Origin: Pomacea canaliculata
Lineage: Eukaryota > Mollusca > Gastropoda > Architaenioglossa > Ampullariidae
Direction: 5' to 3'
Assembly: GCF_003073045.1 (NCBI RefSeq)
Contig: NC_037602.1
Location: 15,131,731-15,195,730 of the forward strand
Length of the DNA stretch: 64,000 nt
The notes under the pieces were generated by a model. That model saw only the letters and a program-made list of their open reading frames with translations. It ran no database searches and was not told the origin of the DNA. The position numbers and the translations under genes are program-made. Of this stretch, positions 52,001 to 64,000 are shown piece after piece. How positions within the stretch are numbered: position 1 is the stretch's first letter; each line of letters starts with the position of its first letter.

Positions 52001-54636
52001 GTCCCCGTCATGCATGCAGATCCCTATCACCTTGGATACAAACAGCTTTCTAAAGCTGCAGGTACCGACAGCAAGTAAAGCAAGCTCTGGAGCCGACTTC
52101 ATGAAGCCGTTACAAAGACAGCCGGTCGATTCGACCATTTACCAATTCGACCAAGTCGAGTTGATCACGGAGCATGGCCATGAGTCGATTCGACCACCGA
52201 GTACAGAAATTACTGTCCAGTGTAATGAAACGTTTGCTGAATACAAAACGAACAGAATTTTTTCTTTACAGATTAGTCACGTGATATACGTAGGTCAGCC
52301 ACCATTGCTATCAAGTGTGGCGCGTGGATACTTATGTGTGGAAGAGAAAACATTATTTACTCAGTTTAATTTACGCAACAGCAGAGCAGTGGGAACGCCC
52401 ACAGTTGGACAACTCACGGCCATGAATTTTTAAATAAAAGGTAAAGCGTTAAAATATAAAGATGTTAGAATATGTTGAACATTCTGATTTATATGGACTT
52501 GGTCTCTCTCTCTCACACACACACAAATGCTGATTGCGATAAGACACCAATCTAAAGACCCCATGGGTGCCCCATCCCCGCCCACTCATTAGATGTCAAA
52601 AGACTTGGAACAATATCACGTGACTGACACTATGCCCTGGCCATCGTTAGGTATCAACAAATTTTATTGTGAAGGGGAAAAACAAATCGAGGCTTTCGGA
52701 GAGGGTGATGTTCAAAACTCAACCAGAAAGGGAGATAAGATACAAATCTGATAAAGCCGAAGATACAGAGAGTGAGTTACCTTTTCCTTTTCACACATGC
52801 ACACTCACCCCAAACCCCTCATATATTTAATGTAACATACATAAACGCACGCGCAGTGCCCTCCCCACGAACACAATCACCACACATGTGTGGGGCATAG
52901 ATTTCATTGTTAAGAATATTTGAGAAACATTCATTATAATTAAAAATATAAATCTGCTTCTATGAAAAAGGAAAGACTTGCATCAACAGTATTGTTAATC
53001 GTTCTTTCTTTCTCTCTCAACTATCCCTTTATCTGTCACTCCCCATCCATCTGCCATATAAATGGGACGATATGCAACTAGTTGTTAATCACCTTCAATC
53101 AATCTCACTAAGGGTAATTATCACGATAATATTAAATCCAACACGATAAAGCACGAACACAAAACAACCGTGCATAATATAGTAACATACAGGTTATGTG
53201 TAGGAAGATATACGAACACGAGCGAAGATCAACGAAGACAAACGAAGAAACAAGCACCATCCGAGCTCCCACCCGGAAGAACACGAATACGCACGACAGA
53301 AGGCAAGGTGATGTAGGAAGGAAGGTGGATGACAGCAGACACGTTGTTTACCTGTTTGAGCTGCAGACGACACGGACCTGACTTGCGCACGCTGTTGTTG
53401 CTGAGCTGCACGTCGGCCTTGATGTGCTCCCCCGGCACGTACGACCGCTTCATCACGGACAACGAGCACGACACACGCCCCGGCCTGCAGCACGTGGAGG
53501 AGAAGGCGCGCTCCGCGTGGTCCTCCAGCGCGTGACGGGGCTGCAGCAGGTCACAAACACCAGTTTACGTACAGTGAACACGTGACTAGGACCAGGGGAT
53601 CCAGCTCGCCCTAGCGCGGGCCAGAGGATCCAGCTCGCCCTAGCGCGGGTCACGTTCGTTTGCAGCATTCATTAAGACTGATCTGCTGACTAGTTTAAAC
53701 TAGTTTAGTTTCTAGGAGTAGTTACGGCAGTCGTAAATGGACTACCATGGATTAAAGTGATGTCCCTTCCTGTAGTAGCCTGTCATATAAACTAACAAGT
53801 GCTGAACGTTAGAAAAACATATTTTATAGATCACTTTTGTGTGAAAATGCAGCGTTCCGTTACAGATGTCCAAAAATACGAGGTTTTTATTTCCGGGCAT
53901 CAAAACAGCGCAAGACCAGATCAGCCTTTCGTTGAATTCCCAAGTGGTACAATTTTGTTTCTAAACTTGTTCAACGGAAATATTATTGTCCCACAAATGT
54001 CCATAATCTCGAAATTCTGATACTTTTATTTCTAATCAGGGTAAACTAGCTGTGACTGCTGTAAAACTCTGCTGTAAACATCGATAACACTAATATTGCT
54101 TTTAATAATGTTCTTTAATGTCAATATATCTTATTATTCTGTAATGTGTCTTCCATAAACTGCATTCATATAAAGAGCATTCATGTAATAGTACTAAAAT
54201 CTTTTGTGATTTTACAGACGAGTGTTGTCAAAGTTGCTAAAACAATATCAACAAATTATTTTCTAAAATTTCAAAAACTAAACATGAAGCTTTCTGAAGA
54301 CCTATATAAACTTTATGTAACATTTTCCCAAGATTAATGATCGAAATCATTTTTTTAAAATATAAACTGTTATTTTGATATTCTCCACACTTACCGATGG
54401 GGTGCGCTTTTCCGCATCCCGTTTGGAATCTAGGTCCCTGAGCACGGTCACGTGACGCTGTGTCGTCATATCCGATCCGGAAGTCCTGGCCAATAGTCCG
54501 TGCACGGTGTAGCGCACACTAGCCTCCGGGCCTTCGAAGGAGCATGGGATCCCATCAGGCAGCTTGTACTGGAACGGGAACAGGTGGCGCCCTCTCTTGA
54601 GCACTTCCCTGCTTTCCCATCGACCCTCCTCTGTAA
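48996..54636 (-). CDS. Alpha-arrestin (arrestin domain-containing protein), N-terminus missing
   Basis: Exons in transcript order: 54636-54395, 53540-53352, 50085-49909, 49623-49521, 49249-48996. Phases match at every junction and 320 aa are visible. Exon 1 here holds the second half of the arrestin N domain (RGRHLFPFQYKLPDG, CSFEGPEASVRYTVHG). Exon 2 opens the C domain (CCRPGRVSCSLSVMKRSYVPG). Exon 3 has PTCPSRLSKCRVIDVRY, and exon 4 has IPERGIIPIRW. These are the standard ARRDC landmarks. Alpha-arrestins are known cytoplasmic or endosomal adaptors that link membrane cargo to NEDD4-type ubiquitin ligases; no PPxY motif is visible in the part seen, so ligase recruitment cannot be read here. 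About 90 N-terminal residues are absent; the exon(s) are upstream of 54636, unrecognised or outside the window. The first exon acceptor could also be at 54630. Confidence 0.85.
50086..53351 (-). other. Arrestin gene intron, 3.3 kb
   Basis: The donor is GTAAAC (53346-53351 reversed) and the acceptor is TGTGTGCAG just above 50085. No other exon is recognised. Confidence 0.75.
53541..54394 (-). other. Arrestin gene intron with a direct duplication
   Basis: The donor is GTAAGT (54389-54394 reversed) and the acceptor is CTGCTGCAG. Near 53597-53650 the segment GGATCCAGCTCGCCCTAGCG is present twice in tandem. Confidence 0.75.
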
Positions 54637-56656
54637 CTGTACAGCCACAGCTGACGTCACAAGTCTCTGCATGTCATGGCGGCCAGCGGGACACACACAG
54701 ACACAGAGAGCAAGCGGACGGACGTAGTCAGTACAATGAAAGTGTGCATATTCATCAATAACAACTTTAGTTTAAAAGAAGACAGAAATACAAAAATAGT
54801 AGGAAAAAAGAAGGAAAAACTAGACCAAAGAAAAAATTGAAAGAACAAAAACCGAATGAAAAAAATAGAAAACGCTTGAAAACAGGTCAGAAAAACAGAC
54901 AGAAAGAAAAACAGAAAAAGAAGATATAGAAGCAGAATTACAGGTATGAAAGAAAGAAGGCAAGAAAAAAAAACCTCTACGCATACTGAAAAGGGGTAGG
55001 TCCGTAGTCTACACCCACCCCCTATTCTAGATTTATCCTTCTGACCACAATCTGTCTGAAAGGGGTTCGTAAAGGACCTATCTCAGCTGTCTCATGCCGT
55101 TTCCATGTCATCATACATGTATTATTCAGTTTACAGGATTGTTTCCAAGATATCGTACATGTATTATCATGTTTACATGAATGGTTCATTGCAATCTTCT
55201 AAACCAAAATGTCAGAAATGGAAGAAGACCAGCCATGTACAGGGACAAATGTAGTGCTAGAGCAGAGGCCAAAACACCGGATGTACGTCACGTTGGTGAA
55301 CCGTCGGGCAAACAGTCTGGCCGGTGTAATGGGCAATAAACTGACTTTAACATCTGGATCACGCACTCAATTATTAATGTCTTTATGGACTCGTGTCTCT
55401 TTCCGATACGTTATTGCTCAGACCATTAGGAGAGAGAGACGGAGCGAAAGATAAAAGTAGAAACAGTGTGGTAGAGAAATAGTGCAAATGGTCTTAAAGG
55501 AAAGTTTTTGGGAAAAAATATACAAGTCAGAAACTAAAGATGCGTGTAGGTGGATGGAAGGAAACACGGGTGGAGGGGAAGTAGCACCCAGTTTAAATAG
55601 CAACCACAAGGATCACGTGACAGCAATTACAATAATGAGAACGTCGATGTGTCTCCCGCGTGCAAACTCCCAAGAGCTGGCAAAGGCCCAATATAACGAG
55701 TGCTTTTATTGCCCTGGACAAATCACAAACTTCCCCATCACACTAAGGTTACATCACATATACCACACCACACTAAACTTATATCACAAATCCCATCTCA
55801 CACTAAATAAAACAATTTTTAACAATACACTTTTCTCCTACAGGACAACTTTAAGCTTATTTGACTACTTTATTTGTTTTTATAAAGTGTTTCCATTAAA
55901 GTGGTTTACGGACAAGATTTTGGTGTAAAACCAGATTTCTGAAAAAAGCGTTTTAGCAACCTGCTCAGTGTACAGCTGCCAGCTCCAAAAAGAAATAGTT
56001 GTCCCAAGGAGAGATCCGAACTGAGGAACAGTTCCTCATCAACGCGCATGTCACCATCTTTGCGTAACATTTTCGTAACTGTGACCAGAACACGCGCAAA
56101 GTTCTATTAAATATTAAGAGGAGCAAACATTCTTGTGCCATTAAAACACCAGCGACATCATACGAGTATTTTCTTATATTTCCTTCTTCCTTTTCTTCTT
56201 TCATTTTTTTAAAATTTTTGTTTTTGTGTTGCTGTGTGTGTGTTTTAACAGACCAGAAGACAAGAGACATTCCTTCTTCGTCCCTGACTGCGAGGGTACA
56301 GCTTGCGATAACAAAAATAGAAAAGTCCAGAAGGCTGAAGAAAGCCATTAATCTGGAGAAAGGTCGTGGCACTGACACCACAGTAACACACTGGCCAGCG
56401 TATTGATCTCAGCAACACAGGCAACCGCCATCTTCCACACTGTCCTCCGCGGGCAACTGGCTGAGAGACAAACACACAGCGCAGCCTGCAAGTGGCAGTC
56501 GACGCTCAACATTTACTCGTCGACTCACGATGATGATAATAACAATAACGACGACGACGATGATGATTTGCTCTTAAAAGTTTCTGCTGATTGCAATGAT
56601 GATCTACATTACATGAATATAAAGACTGTGCGGCATACAACCTACAACTTGTTGTC

Positions 56657-56691
<35 letters not shown>

Positions 56692-57239
56692 CTGTCTGAT
56701 GATGGTTTTTATAATCTATTTTCTGTTTGATGGTGATGGCTTTTATGATCTTCAATTTTCTGTCAAATGTTAATGATGATGATAATTGATTCGTCCAATG
56801 GGAAGATATGGTATGTAATCCACACACACAAATAGTTATTGACCAAATAGAATATAAGGATTAATGTAATGAAGGTATAATGTATAATGTTGTATATTAC
56901 ATCTGCCGATAAGCTTCGGTGAAAATGTCTTCTACAATTTATTACCATTAGATAAGATATACATGTAGTGAGCAATGTACTGATTGCAGTATTCAAAACA
57001 AGTCATGTAAGCCTATTGACAAAACAAGATGTGCAGTTCATTGATTGGTTCACTGAGAATATATGATGTGATAGCTATTGATTGGTCCTGTGAAAATATG
57101 CGAAGCAGAATCCATTAATTCGCCCTCTGTAAATATATGATGTATCGTCGCACGGGGGCGCAGCGCAGTTTATTTGCATCCAGCACTCAGAGAAAGAAGT
57201 TAAAAATCATTCTTGTCCATAATGTTGCTCGTTGCACAA
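54637..57239. other. Upstream flank or 5' intron of the arrestin gene
   Basis: It contains a purine-rich GAAA tract at 54780-54970 and GAT/GAC trinucleotide runs at 56529-56568 and 56659-56692. The missing arrestin N-terminal exon was searched for by eye on the - strand and not found. Confidence 0.45.
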
Positions 57240-57256
57240 CAAACAGATCCTCCTCC

Positions 57257-57289
<33 letters not shown>

Positions 57290-57600
57290 CTTCCGTGGAT
57301 AAGTTCATTGTAGATATTACCACCAAGTCTTGTCAACATGCTAGTTTGTCCTCCTTGACTTTGATGTCATCAATGAAGCCTTTAGCATCAGTTGTTAGTC
57401 TTTTCAGCAGCACTCTCCATCCCGTCCAGCGCCCATGCTTGTCCAAGACGTCCAGCAAGATCAGTAAGTTCTTGCATCCTTGCCTCCTAACTTATCTACG
57501 TCATCAGCAAACAGGAAGCTGATGAGTGGTCTGCAGCCAGTGCAGGCTGAACCCTCTTGTAGTGCATCTCGTGATCAATAAAATACTTGTTTGTGGCTCC
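57240..57600 (-). mobile_element. Broken non-LTR reverse transcriptase fragment
   Basis: On the - strand the reading RDALQEG, then GCRPLISFLFADDVDKLGG is the catalytic FADD box region of a LINE reverse transcriptase. Shifting frame, QELTDLAGRLGQAW and MESAAEKT continue the expected order. Stops and frameshifts show it is dead. A (CAT)n tract at 57250-57290 borders it. Confidence 0.75.
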
Positions 57601-57751
57601 TGTCTCAACAAATCTCTCCCACTGTGTATCTATTGAAAAACTCGCCTCGGAACGTCCGCGAACCGCCGGCAGTGGCCAACATGTCGGACACAAAGACTGG
57701 CGGTCACGTGACCTGCTCGGCTTGGCGTGCGCGGACAGACCTGGATTATTT

Positions 57752-57929
57752 AACTCCTTCTTCATCTTTCTTAGCTGCTCCGCTGATCAGGCGATCGAAC
57801 TCTTGGCATTTGCGAGCGCCGCAGGGAAAGCTGTCGAGACCCTGCGTGAAGTTAGCGGACCTCGGACAGGTCGTTGAAGAGTTCACTCCCTTGAGCTGCG
57901 GGTGTGGCGCTGCTGTAGTCTGCCGCCAT
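57752..57929 (-). pseudogene. Possible first exon of an unknown gene, frame-broken
   Basis: The - strand has a strong start context (AACATGGCGG) at 57929 in a CpG-rich block, followed by MAADYSSATPAAQGSELFND and then a stop. Shifting one frame continues with TQGLDSFPCGARKCQEFDR, and another frame continues with AEQLRKMKKELNNPG up to a donor-like CAG/GTCTGT near 57741. Protein-like text spread over three frames suggests two indels, or chance. I recognise no family. The + strand also has open frames here. Confidence 0.25.
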
Positions 57930-58770
57930 GTTTGTGGTCGTCCGGTCGGGGTGGAGAGGGGACTTATATTTGAGTGTGCCTGCACAGTGATGCAATGGGT
58001 TGGACATGGTTTGGAAACAAGGTTTTGTCTGCAACTGAGGGTTTTTTTTTTTTAAATAATGAAAAGTATTTCGCAGGAAATGAAAACTCTCCCTGATGCC
58101 TGCATGTGTTTGTCTTTATAAACACAATTTTGTGGCCTTGTGAACATACACACCTTTCTGTCCCATATATACATATACACACATATACAAATGCGCATAT
58201 CTATATAGAGAGAGATTTACACAGTTTGATGTACTCCTTACACGCGCTCACCACAGAGAGAGAGAGAAAGGTAAAGAAACAGCAGAGGAAAATCGAAAAT
58301 GTCAATTCTCGCACCGCAATAACTTGAGGAAGCCCGAGCAGCACCAAGAAAAACAGTTTGCAATGCACGTAAAAGTGCAATCTTCCAAAAAAAATGGAGC
58401 GCTGCCTCTAAGAGTGCAGTTCGTCTTGCGTGAGTGGCACGCGTAATCGTCTGGGGTCGGTGGGGTGAGACAACCTTGGGCAGGAGAAGAAGAGGTAGGA
58501 ACAGAGATTTGTTTTCACTGCTGGCAGTAAAGGCAGCAACATATCACTGAGAGCAGCAGTCTTGCTGAGTACAACTCGGTCACTCATTGAGATTGTGCAC
58601 GTGGACAGGCATGCCCCAGCACTTGCACCTAAACACACTGAGTGACACGTCTCGCATGAATGTAGTTGTTTTAGACTTTAGTAGGAAAGTGTTTCCACCT
58701 TGAGGTGATTTTGAACTATAGGGGAAGAGGGAGGATGGGGAGGAAACCGAAGTACCGGAAGAAAATCCCC
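57930..58770. other. Non-coding stretch
   Basis: Unique-looking sequence with ATATACACA and GAGAGA runs near 58165-58270. No gene supported. Confidence 0.4.
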
Positions 58771-58774
58771 GACG

Positions 58775-58870
58775 TCCAGCCATGCAAACAGGTGTCACCA
58801 CAACGAGATCTGAACCCAGGGCCTCTGACTTCAGTGGTGACGAGCGAGTATCTCACCACCCCGGGCACCA
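58775..58870 (-). mobile_element. tRNA-derived SINE-like element
   Basis: On the - strand a box A-like GGTGGTGAGATAC (58848-58860) is followed at tRNA-like spacing by a box B-like GGGTTCAGATCTC (58805-58817). The sequence between has a tRNA-like arrangement. The terminal CCA and a cloverleaf were not verified, so a SINE head is preferred over a tRNA gene. Confidence 0.5.
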
Positions 58871-59289
58871 TATCGATCATAAACGATTTGCTTACAGCGT
58901 GAAAAGGCAACAGGAGGTATAAATATTAAAATATAAAGGCGCAGATGCAATCCTCAGAAACTAAAAGGGAGCAAAAAAGATACAAAACTGGGAAAAACAG
59001 ATTTTAATACACTCTGTCTATCAAATGTTTGCTTTTTATTTTATTTACATAAAGATGCGATATGACTCAAAATGCTCTTACACATCTCAATGCCGCCGAA
59101 AAATTAAAAAAAAACCCTCGTCAACAGCTGTCAGAAACAGCAGGCGGATTGTTTCACGCACCATTGGACACATTATTTAATCTCTATATTTTATTTCCCA
59201 AGCGCATTGTCCATAGAGCTCAATATCACAGACGGGAGCAACAATCGATCAATCAATCAATCGGTCATTTCTGTCTGGCTGGCACGTGA

Positions 59290-60130
59290 GGCGACAGCAA
59301 GGGACCTCCGTCAGGTTTAGTCTGCTGCTGCTCTGAGAGCTGTCTCAAGTGATAGACCTCTGCTCGAGGTTCTTCTCGACGGTTCGCCTCCATGCCTCTT
59401 TGTGCCTCCCTCTGTTCCTCTTTCCCCGCGGTCCTATGTCTTCGGCATAGTCAAGATCCTCAAAGTCTGTGGTTTAAGTCCTTCCCCGAATGACATGGCG
59501 CATCAATGGCCAGTGAGAACAGCATCAGTAACATGATGCACCACTGCTTGACGCCCGTATCCCCTCTTAAAGGTTTTGTCAGCTGGTTGTTGTAGAAAGC
59601 CTGACACTTGAAGTTTTCATACATAGACTTGATGACTCTGATGACTAGTATCTGTGGGATGCATGGTGATGTATAATCTTCGCAGAGAGGCAAGATGTAG
59701 GCTGTCAAATGCTTTCTCAAAGTCGATAAAGGCCACATCGACTGTTCCACTCCTGTAGTTGTTCCAGGACCTGTCGTAGCACAAAGATGTGGTCAATACA
59801 TGATCGTTCTGTTGAAAGCCGGCTTATTCTTGTCGGAGTATGGAGTCTGATGCTGTTTTAATGTGCTGCAAACTTTGCTGGGTATAACCATGCGATGGCT
59901 CTTCAGCTATTGCAGTCACCAAAGTCTCCTTTTGTCGGTATTTTGACTATAACACCTTTCCTCCAGTCGACTGGGATTTCTTCACAGTCCCAAATCTCCT
60001 GGAGGATACGGGTGTCTATTCTTCTGTTTTCACTAATCAGAAACGTACACCGTCCCACTCCTGTCGTCTTCCATTCTTCGTTTTGCGAATGACTTCCTTA
60101 ATTTCTCATTCTGTACTGAGGCCGGTATTG
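59290..60130 (-). mobile_element. Decayed non-LTR retrotransposon (reverse transcriptase domain)
   Basis: Reading the - strand from 60130 downward gives, across frames, WDCEEIPVDWRKGVIVKIP, then RSCIDHIFVLRQ, then SMYENFKCQAFYNNQLTKP with GDTGVKQ, and finally DFEDLDYAEDI (the YxDD-type box, with Glu for one Asp) and RGMEAN. The order matches fingers-palm of LINE-type reverse transcriptases. Many stops and frameshifts are present; the element is not functional. The exact clade cannot be set by eye. Confidence 0.85.
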
Positions 60131-61965
60131 ATATAGAGGTCTTCTTCTTCTTCTGCGATTTCGGGTAGGACTGTTTGTGATAATCTTAGTGTCTGGAGTA
60201 AAGTCCTACATTCCAGCAACTAACCCGCATATGTTGTTTGGGCGTCAGGAAACTCACTCTCTGGCTGGAGACTCCTTTTGGATGTGATCCCTCCCGTCGT
60301 AGGTCCAGGTCTGCTTCACTTCTACCAGATGAAGTTGTTTCTCTAGCTGTCGTTTTCCCTAGCATAAAGGGGTTTTACGTGATAGGGTTGCTAGCCACGA
60401 AACCCTCCTCCTTTTTCATTCGGGCTTGGGATCGGCAATGGCAATAAAAGAGGAGATAATTTATTGGATTTTCTGTGAATACGAATGTCGTTTGTTCACA
60501 CACGCATGTGCGTCATGCGCTGTGATGGTTAGTGCAAGGCAGTGAGATAAGACTTCACACATTCTATGCTCATGTATCTCAATGCTTTGAGTAAGCCATC
60601 TGGTTCGAGCCCTAGGGAAGTGCCGAGGGTGTCTAGTCATCAGATAACATTCTACCTGTTCGCGACATGCTCAGCAGTGTAGGCCAGGTGGTCAAACGGC
60701 TATCATTATTCTCTTGACTCTGATCAGTAGACATTACCACCAACTGCCACCATCTATCCCGGGTATCTGTCCTTCTCTGTTCAGTTCATCCCGCTTCTTC
60801 TTTCTGTTACCTTACTTCCCTTTTATGCTCTCTGTCTTTGTAATCAACGACGTAATGTCAACAGTACTGTTGATTTTTTTTTTAAAGACAGCCTCCTGCT
60901 TCGTTGCCATGGAAATCATGTCATTGATACAGACCTTGTAGTCAATGGTTAATGTTAAGGAAAAACTGTGTGACTCGACGAACTTCAGGAGGCGGTTTTA
61001 CTCTCCAGAGAATCGACACGCTGACAGGATACAGTTCTGTCGATATTCAATGGAGGATGGAAACACTCCTGTCGATATCTAGTGATGAATGGAAAGTTTC
61101 CACGCGGCAACAAACGACAAAGCAGCCACGATTAGCATCTGATTAATGTACCGTGCAGCAAAGGCTACCCCACAACCCATGCACCCGACAGGCGCGAAAT
61201 AACGGACCAATCACAGTCGCTGACGTCATCAAACAGCCAATTCATGCGCAACTGTCTTGTTCTCGGAGGTTTTACAGTTAGCCCGGAAAAAGTCAATGGA
61301 GGAAATGATATAATGGCAGGTGCTTGCCACAACTGCCTCTACGAGTCTTTGATTGGCGCCGTAATTTGTGGTACTTAACCCTTCAAGAACACTGCAAACG
61401 AGAGAAAAATGACTGCAACCTCGACACCTCTTATCTTCGGTTGCAAGCAGAAGACATTTTGTGCTGGCATTATGTCCTTTATACTTTAACACAAAAATTA
61501 CGCACGCGCGCGCGCACACACACACACACACAGAGGCATAAATACCTGTATCCGCACACAAACAAATAACTACGAACTTCACGTATTTACTAGCTAGTTT
61601 TTTATGTACATCGAGAGCCAGCCTTTATATATTAGTTCTGAACAGCAACGACAAAACAAAGTCCACTTGGATATACAGTCGTTATGGATGATCAAGGGAT
61701 GCTGGATTAATCACGTTTATCTTTTTCAACAACGACTGAGAAAGCTTTGTTGTGCTTACAAAATGCAGAAACGATGACACTGACAGATTATTTGTTGCGC
61801 GTGATGGTTATTTTTAAACTTGTCCTCTAAGATAAAAGATGAAGGGACCCTAACGGAATACTTGTTGGGGCAGTGAATGGTTCACTGTGTCTATTGCACG
61901 GCATGCGCAAACTGGAGCCCAGCCCTCTACCTTCCCCTTCACACTGACTGCAGTGATTTGAAGAA
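60131..61965. other. Non-coding stretch with a possible SINE
   Basis: TGGTTCGAGCCC at 60601-60612 is box B-like, and GATGGTTAGTGC near 60522-60533 could be a decayed box A, but spacing is long. A CG/CA microsatellite lies at 61504-61532. No gene supported. Confidence 0.4.
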
Positions 61966-62280
61966 ACAAATACTGGCCATAATTACTTTTTAAAACAAGA
62001 AATGCTGGACACATTTACCTTTAGAACACCAAATACTGGTCATAGATACTTTTTAGAACATTAGGTGCTACCTGCGGGCACTTTTTAGAACAATAAATGT
62101 TGGCGAGGGGTACTTTTTTTTAGAATACCAAATATTGGGCACAGGTCATTTTTATAACATCAAGTAACACAAAATATTGGCTACGGGTATTTTCTAGAAC
62201 ACCAGAGACTGACTACAGGTACTTTCTAGAACACCAAATACTGGCCAGGGGTACTTTGTAGAACAGCAGATACTGGACAC
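61966..62280. repeat. Tandem repeat, about 36-bp unit
   Basis: Roughly eight degenerate copies of TACTGGYCAYRGGTACTTTTTAGAACACCAAA. Confidence 0.8.
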
Positions 62281-62695
62281 TCTACTCTCTCTCTCTCAGC
62301 ATTGTCTCTATCTACTCTCTATACTGATTCTCTCATCACTCTCTCTCTCACTACTCTCTCTACTTCCTCCCTCTACTGACTCCACTCTTACTATTATATC
62401 TCTCTACTCTGTCTACTGATTCTCTTTTCTCTCTTACCCTTCTCTCTCTACTCTCTCTATTATCTTTATTCTCTCTCTACTCTCCACTCTTTCTCACCCC
62501 TTTCTGTCTCTACTCTCTCTCTCTGATGATTCTCTCTACTCTTTCTACTGCCTCTCTCTATTCTCTCTACTACACCTGTATACTCTCTACTGACTCTCAC
62601 CACCGTCTCTCTTTATTCTCTCTCCCTCTCTCTAATCTATACTATCTCTCTCTACTCACTCTCTACTATTTCTTTCTACTCTGTATTGTATTTTT
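62281..62695. repeat. CTCTCTACT-rich low-complexity tract
   Basis: More than 400 bp of imperfect CTCTCTACT, CTCTCTCTA and TACTGATTCT variants on the + strand, with almost no G. Confidence 0.9.
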
Positions 62696-64000
62696 CTAGT
62701 TCTACCCTTCCCCCACCCAATGACCAACATTCTCGTTCATTCAGCCCGCCTGTACAAACATCTTAATCAACATGTCAGTTGATCAGCTGATTCGCTTTTC
62801 TTTTTTTTTTTCTCCCTGCCTTTACCCAGGTCACAAGTAAGTATTCCGTGACAAAAAGCAAATCAAAATTGATTTAAAATAATTTATATATATATATATA
62901 TTCGTATAAGGGACTCTCTCCTATAAATATATATAAAAATGTAAATACATAATTGTCTTTCCCCTCATCTCAGATGCTGAACACGATGTGTGAACAAGGA
63001 TTCTCACCTCATTAACCACAGCAAATCAAACATGCACATGCACATCTAGCAAACATGAAGCGTTTTTATGTTGTGGAGCCACGAGAACTTTCGAACATCA
63101 TTACGACAACGCCTTACGCGCGAGAGAGAGAGAGAGCGAGAGAGAGCGAGAGAGAGAGCGAGAGAGAGAGGAAAGGAGAGAGGAAGAGAAACAAGTCTCC
63201 GCTAGTTGCAGATCGTAGTTACGCGCGTGTTTGCGTATCGACCCGCCCGGCAAAAACATGCACAAGAAAATATCTGAGGGGCAGCCCACAGTCGGTGGGG
63301 AGGCAGATGGGGAGGAAGGGGGAGAAAGATGCAAGGAGCAGCGGATCGATACCAAGTGCGATAACTCCTTTACAGGGGGCCAGCAACCCACACGATGTGA
63401 AGCCCTGGCCCGCCGCACAGGGGGAGGGGGGAGAAGGAAAGGGGGGACAGAAACGGGGCCTAGGCGAATCCAGCAAAGACTGTCTAAGGTAAGTCTGTCA
63501 AAGGTTACAGAACCATCGACTCACCTTAACCAATGCCGCCCGCTTCCCTGCCCACACCTACAAGGAGTCCAGACCTGTAATGGCTTGTGTGAGTGTTGTT
63601 ATAGACATCAACCAACATTGTATGAGTGTTGTTGTTAGAGAGTTGTTATTCTGTCAGAATGCAAGTATGTGAGAAGTATTTTGACCGATCCATTGGGTCG
63701 GACTGTCCATACAAACGTAACGCCCCAGCAAGGTCTATCAAGGATGTAATCTTTCTTGAGATCAATTAAATGTTTCCATCAAAGGATGTTGTATATGCTT
63801 TGTCACTCAGTTATCTGATATGGAGAGTGGTGTTCCGTCGCCTAACATGCTCGAGGGAATCGTTTTGCTTTTCTGCTTTAGTTGTTGTGATTTAAGTGCC
63901 TTCTGATGGCGTCCTTGACATTGTGTTGTGTTTACTTGCCTATGGCTTTTTCATTTTGTGATTTCTCCATGACAATTTCTTGGTTTGTACAAGTCTTCAC
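62696..64000. other. Right edge of window, no recognisable gene
   Basis: A TATATA run lies at 62886-62901 and a GA/CGA-rich run at 63121-63185. Overlapping open frames at 63055-63638 are driven by the purine tract and show no family signature. Confidence 0.45.

Noticed and set aside
57496..57765. Minus-strand frame resembling the start of an arrestin N domain (GRSEASFSID, KYFIDHEMHY)
   Set aside because: The same DNA in another frame reads as a LINE reverse transcriptase FADD box, in the right order with its neighbours, so the arrestin likeness is a shadow frame.
58775..58870. Considered as a functional tRNA gene
   Set aside because: Boxes A and B are imperfect and no complete cloverleaf was evident; SINE head preferred.
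63055..63638. Overlapping long ORFs at the right edge
   Set aside because: Driven by GA/CGA-rich purine sequence; composition biased and no family features.

Overview
This is an animal (metazoan) nuclear genomic window. Coding sequence is split into short exons with GT-AG borders, introns are long, AATAAA signals follow the stops, and microsatellites, MITE-like elements, tRNA-derived SINEs and decayed LINE reverse transcriptases are scattered throughout. There is no operon structure. The repeat style (long ATT tracts, GACA tracts) and the gene content suggest a lophotrochozoan, most likely a mollusc. That is an inference, not a measurement.

Four genes can be supported. (1) On the + strand at 161-5569 is a complete six-exon gene for an FBXO22-like F-box/FIST_C protein, 371 codons, with every exon junction in phase. 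(2) On the - strand at 6881-9361 is a secreted cystine-knot protein of Spätzle/neurotrophin type, with one uncertain small exon. (3) On the + strand at 34768-40948 is a paralogue of gene 2 with the same splice phases; its 5' end is not found. (4) On the - strand at 48996-54636 are five exons of an alpha-arrestin (ARRDC-like) protein; the N-terminal exon or exons are not recognised.

Layout: FBXO22 and the first cystine-knot gene converge. The two cystine-knot paralogues point their 5' ends at each other across about 25 kb in which no gene is recognised; this stretch holds simple repeats and at least one hAT-like MITE. A second gene-poor stretch (41.4-48.4 kb) separates the second paralogue from the arrestin gene. 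The right end (57.2-64 kb) carries two broken non-LTR reverse transcriptase fragments, a CpG-rich block with a possible but frame-broken first exon, SINE-like sequences and large simple-sequence tracts.

The most unusual feature is at the end of the second cystine-knot gene. The last coding segment, which encodes the terminal CxC of the knot plus the stop codon, is the first unit of an exact 40-bp tandem array that runs into the 3' UTR and decays over about 500 bp. The arrestin gene has a looser tandem repeat that also reaches its stop codon.
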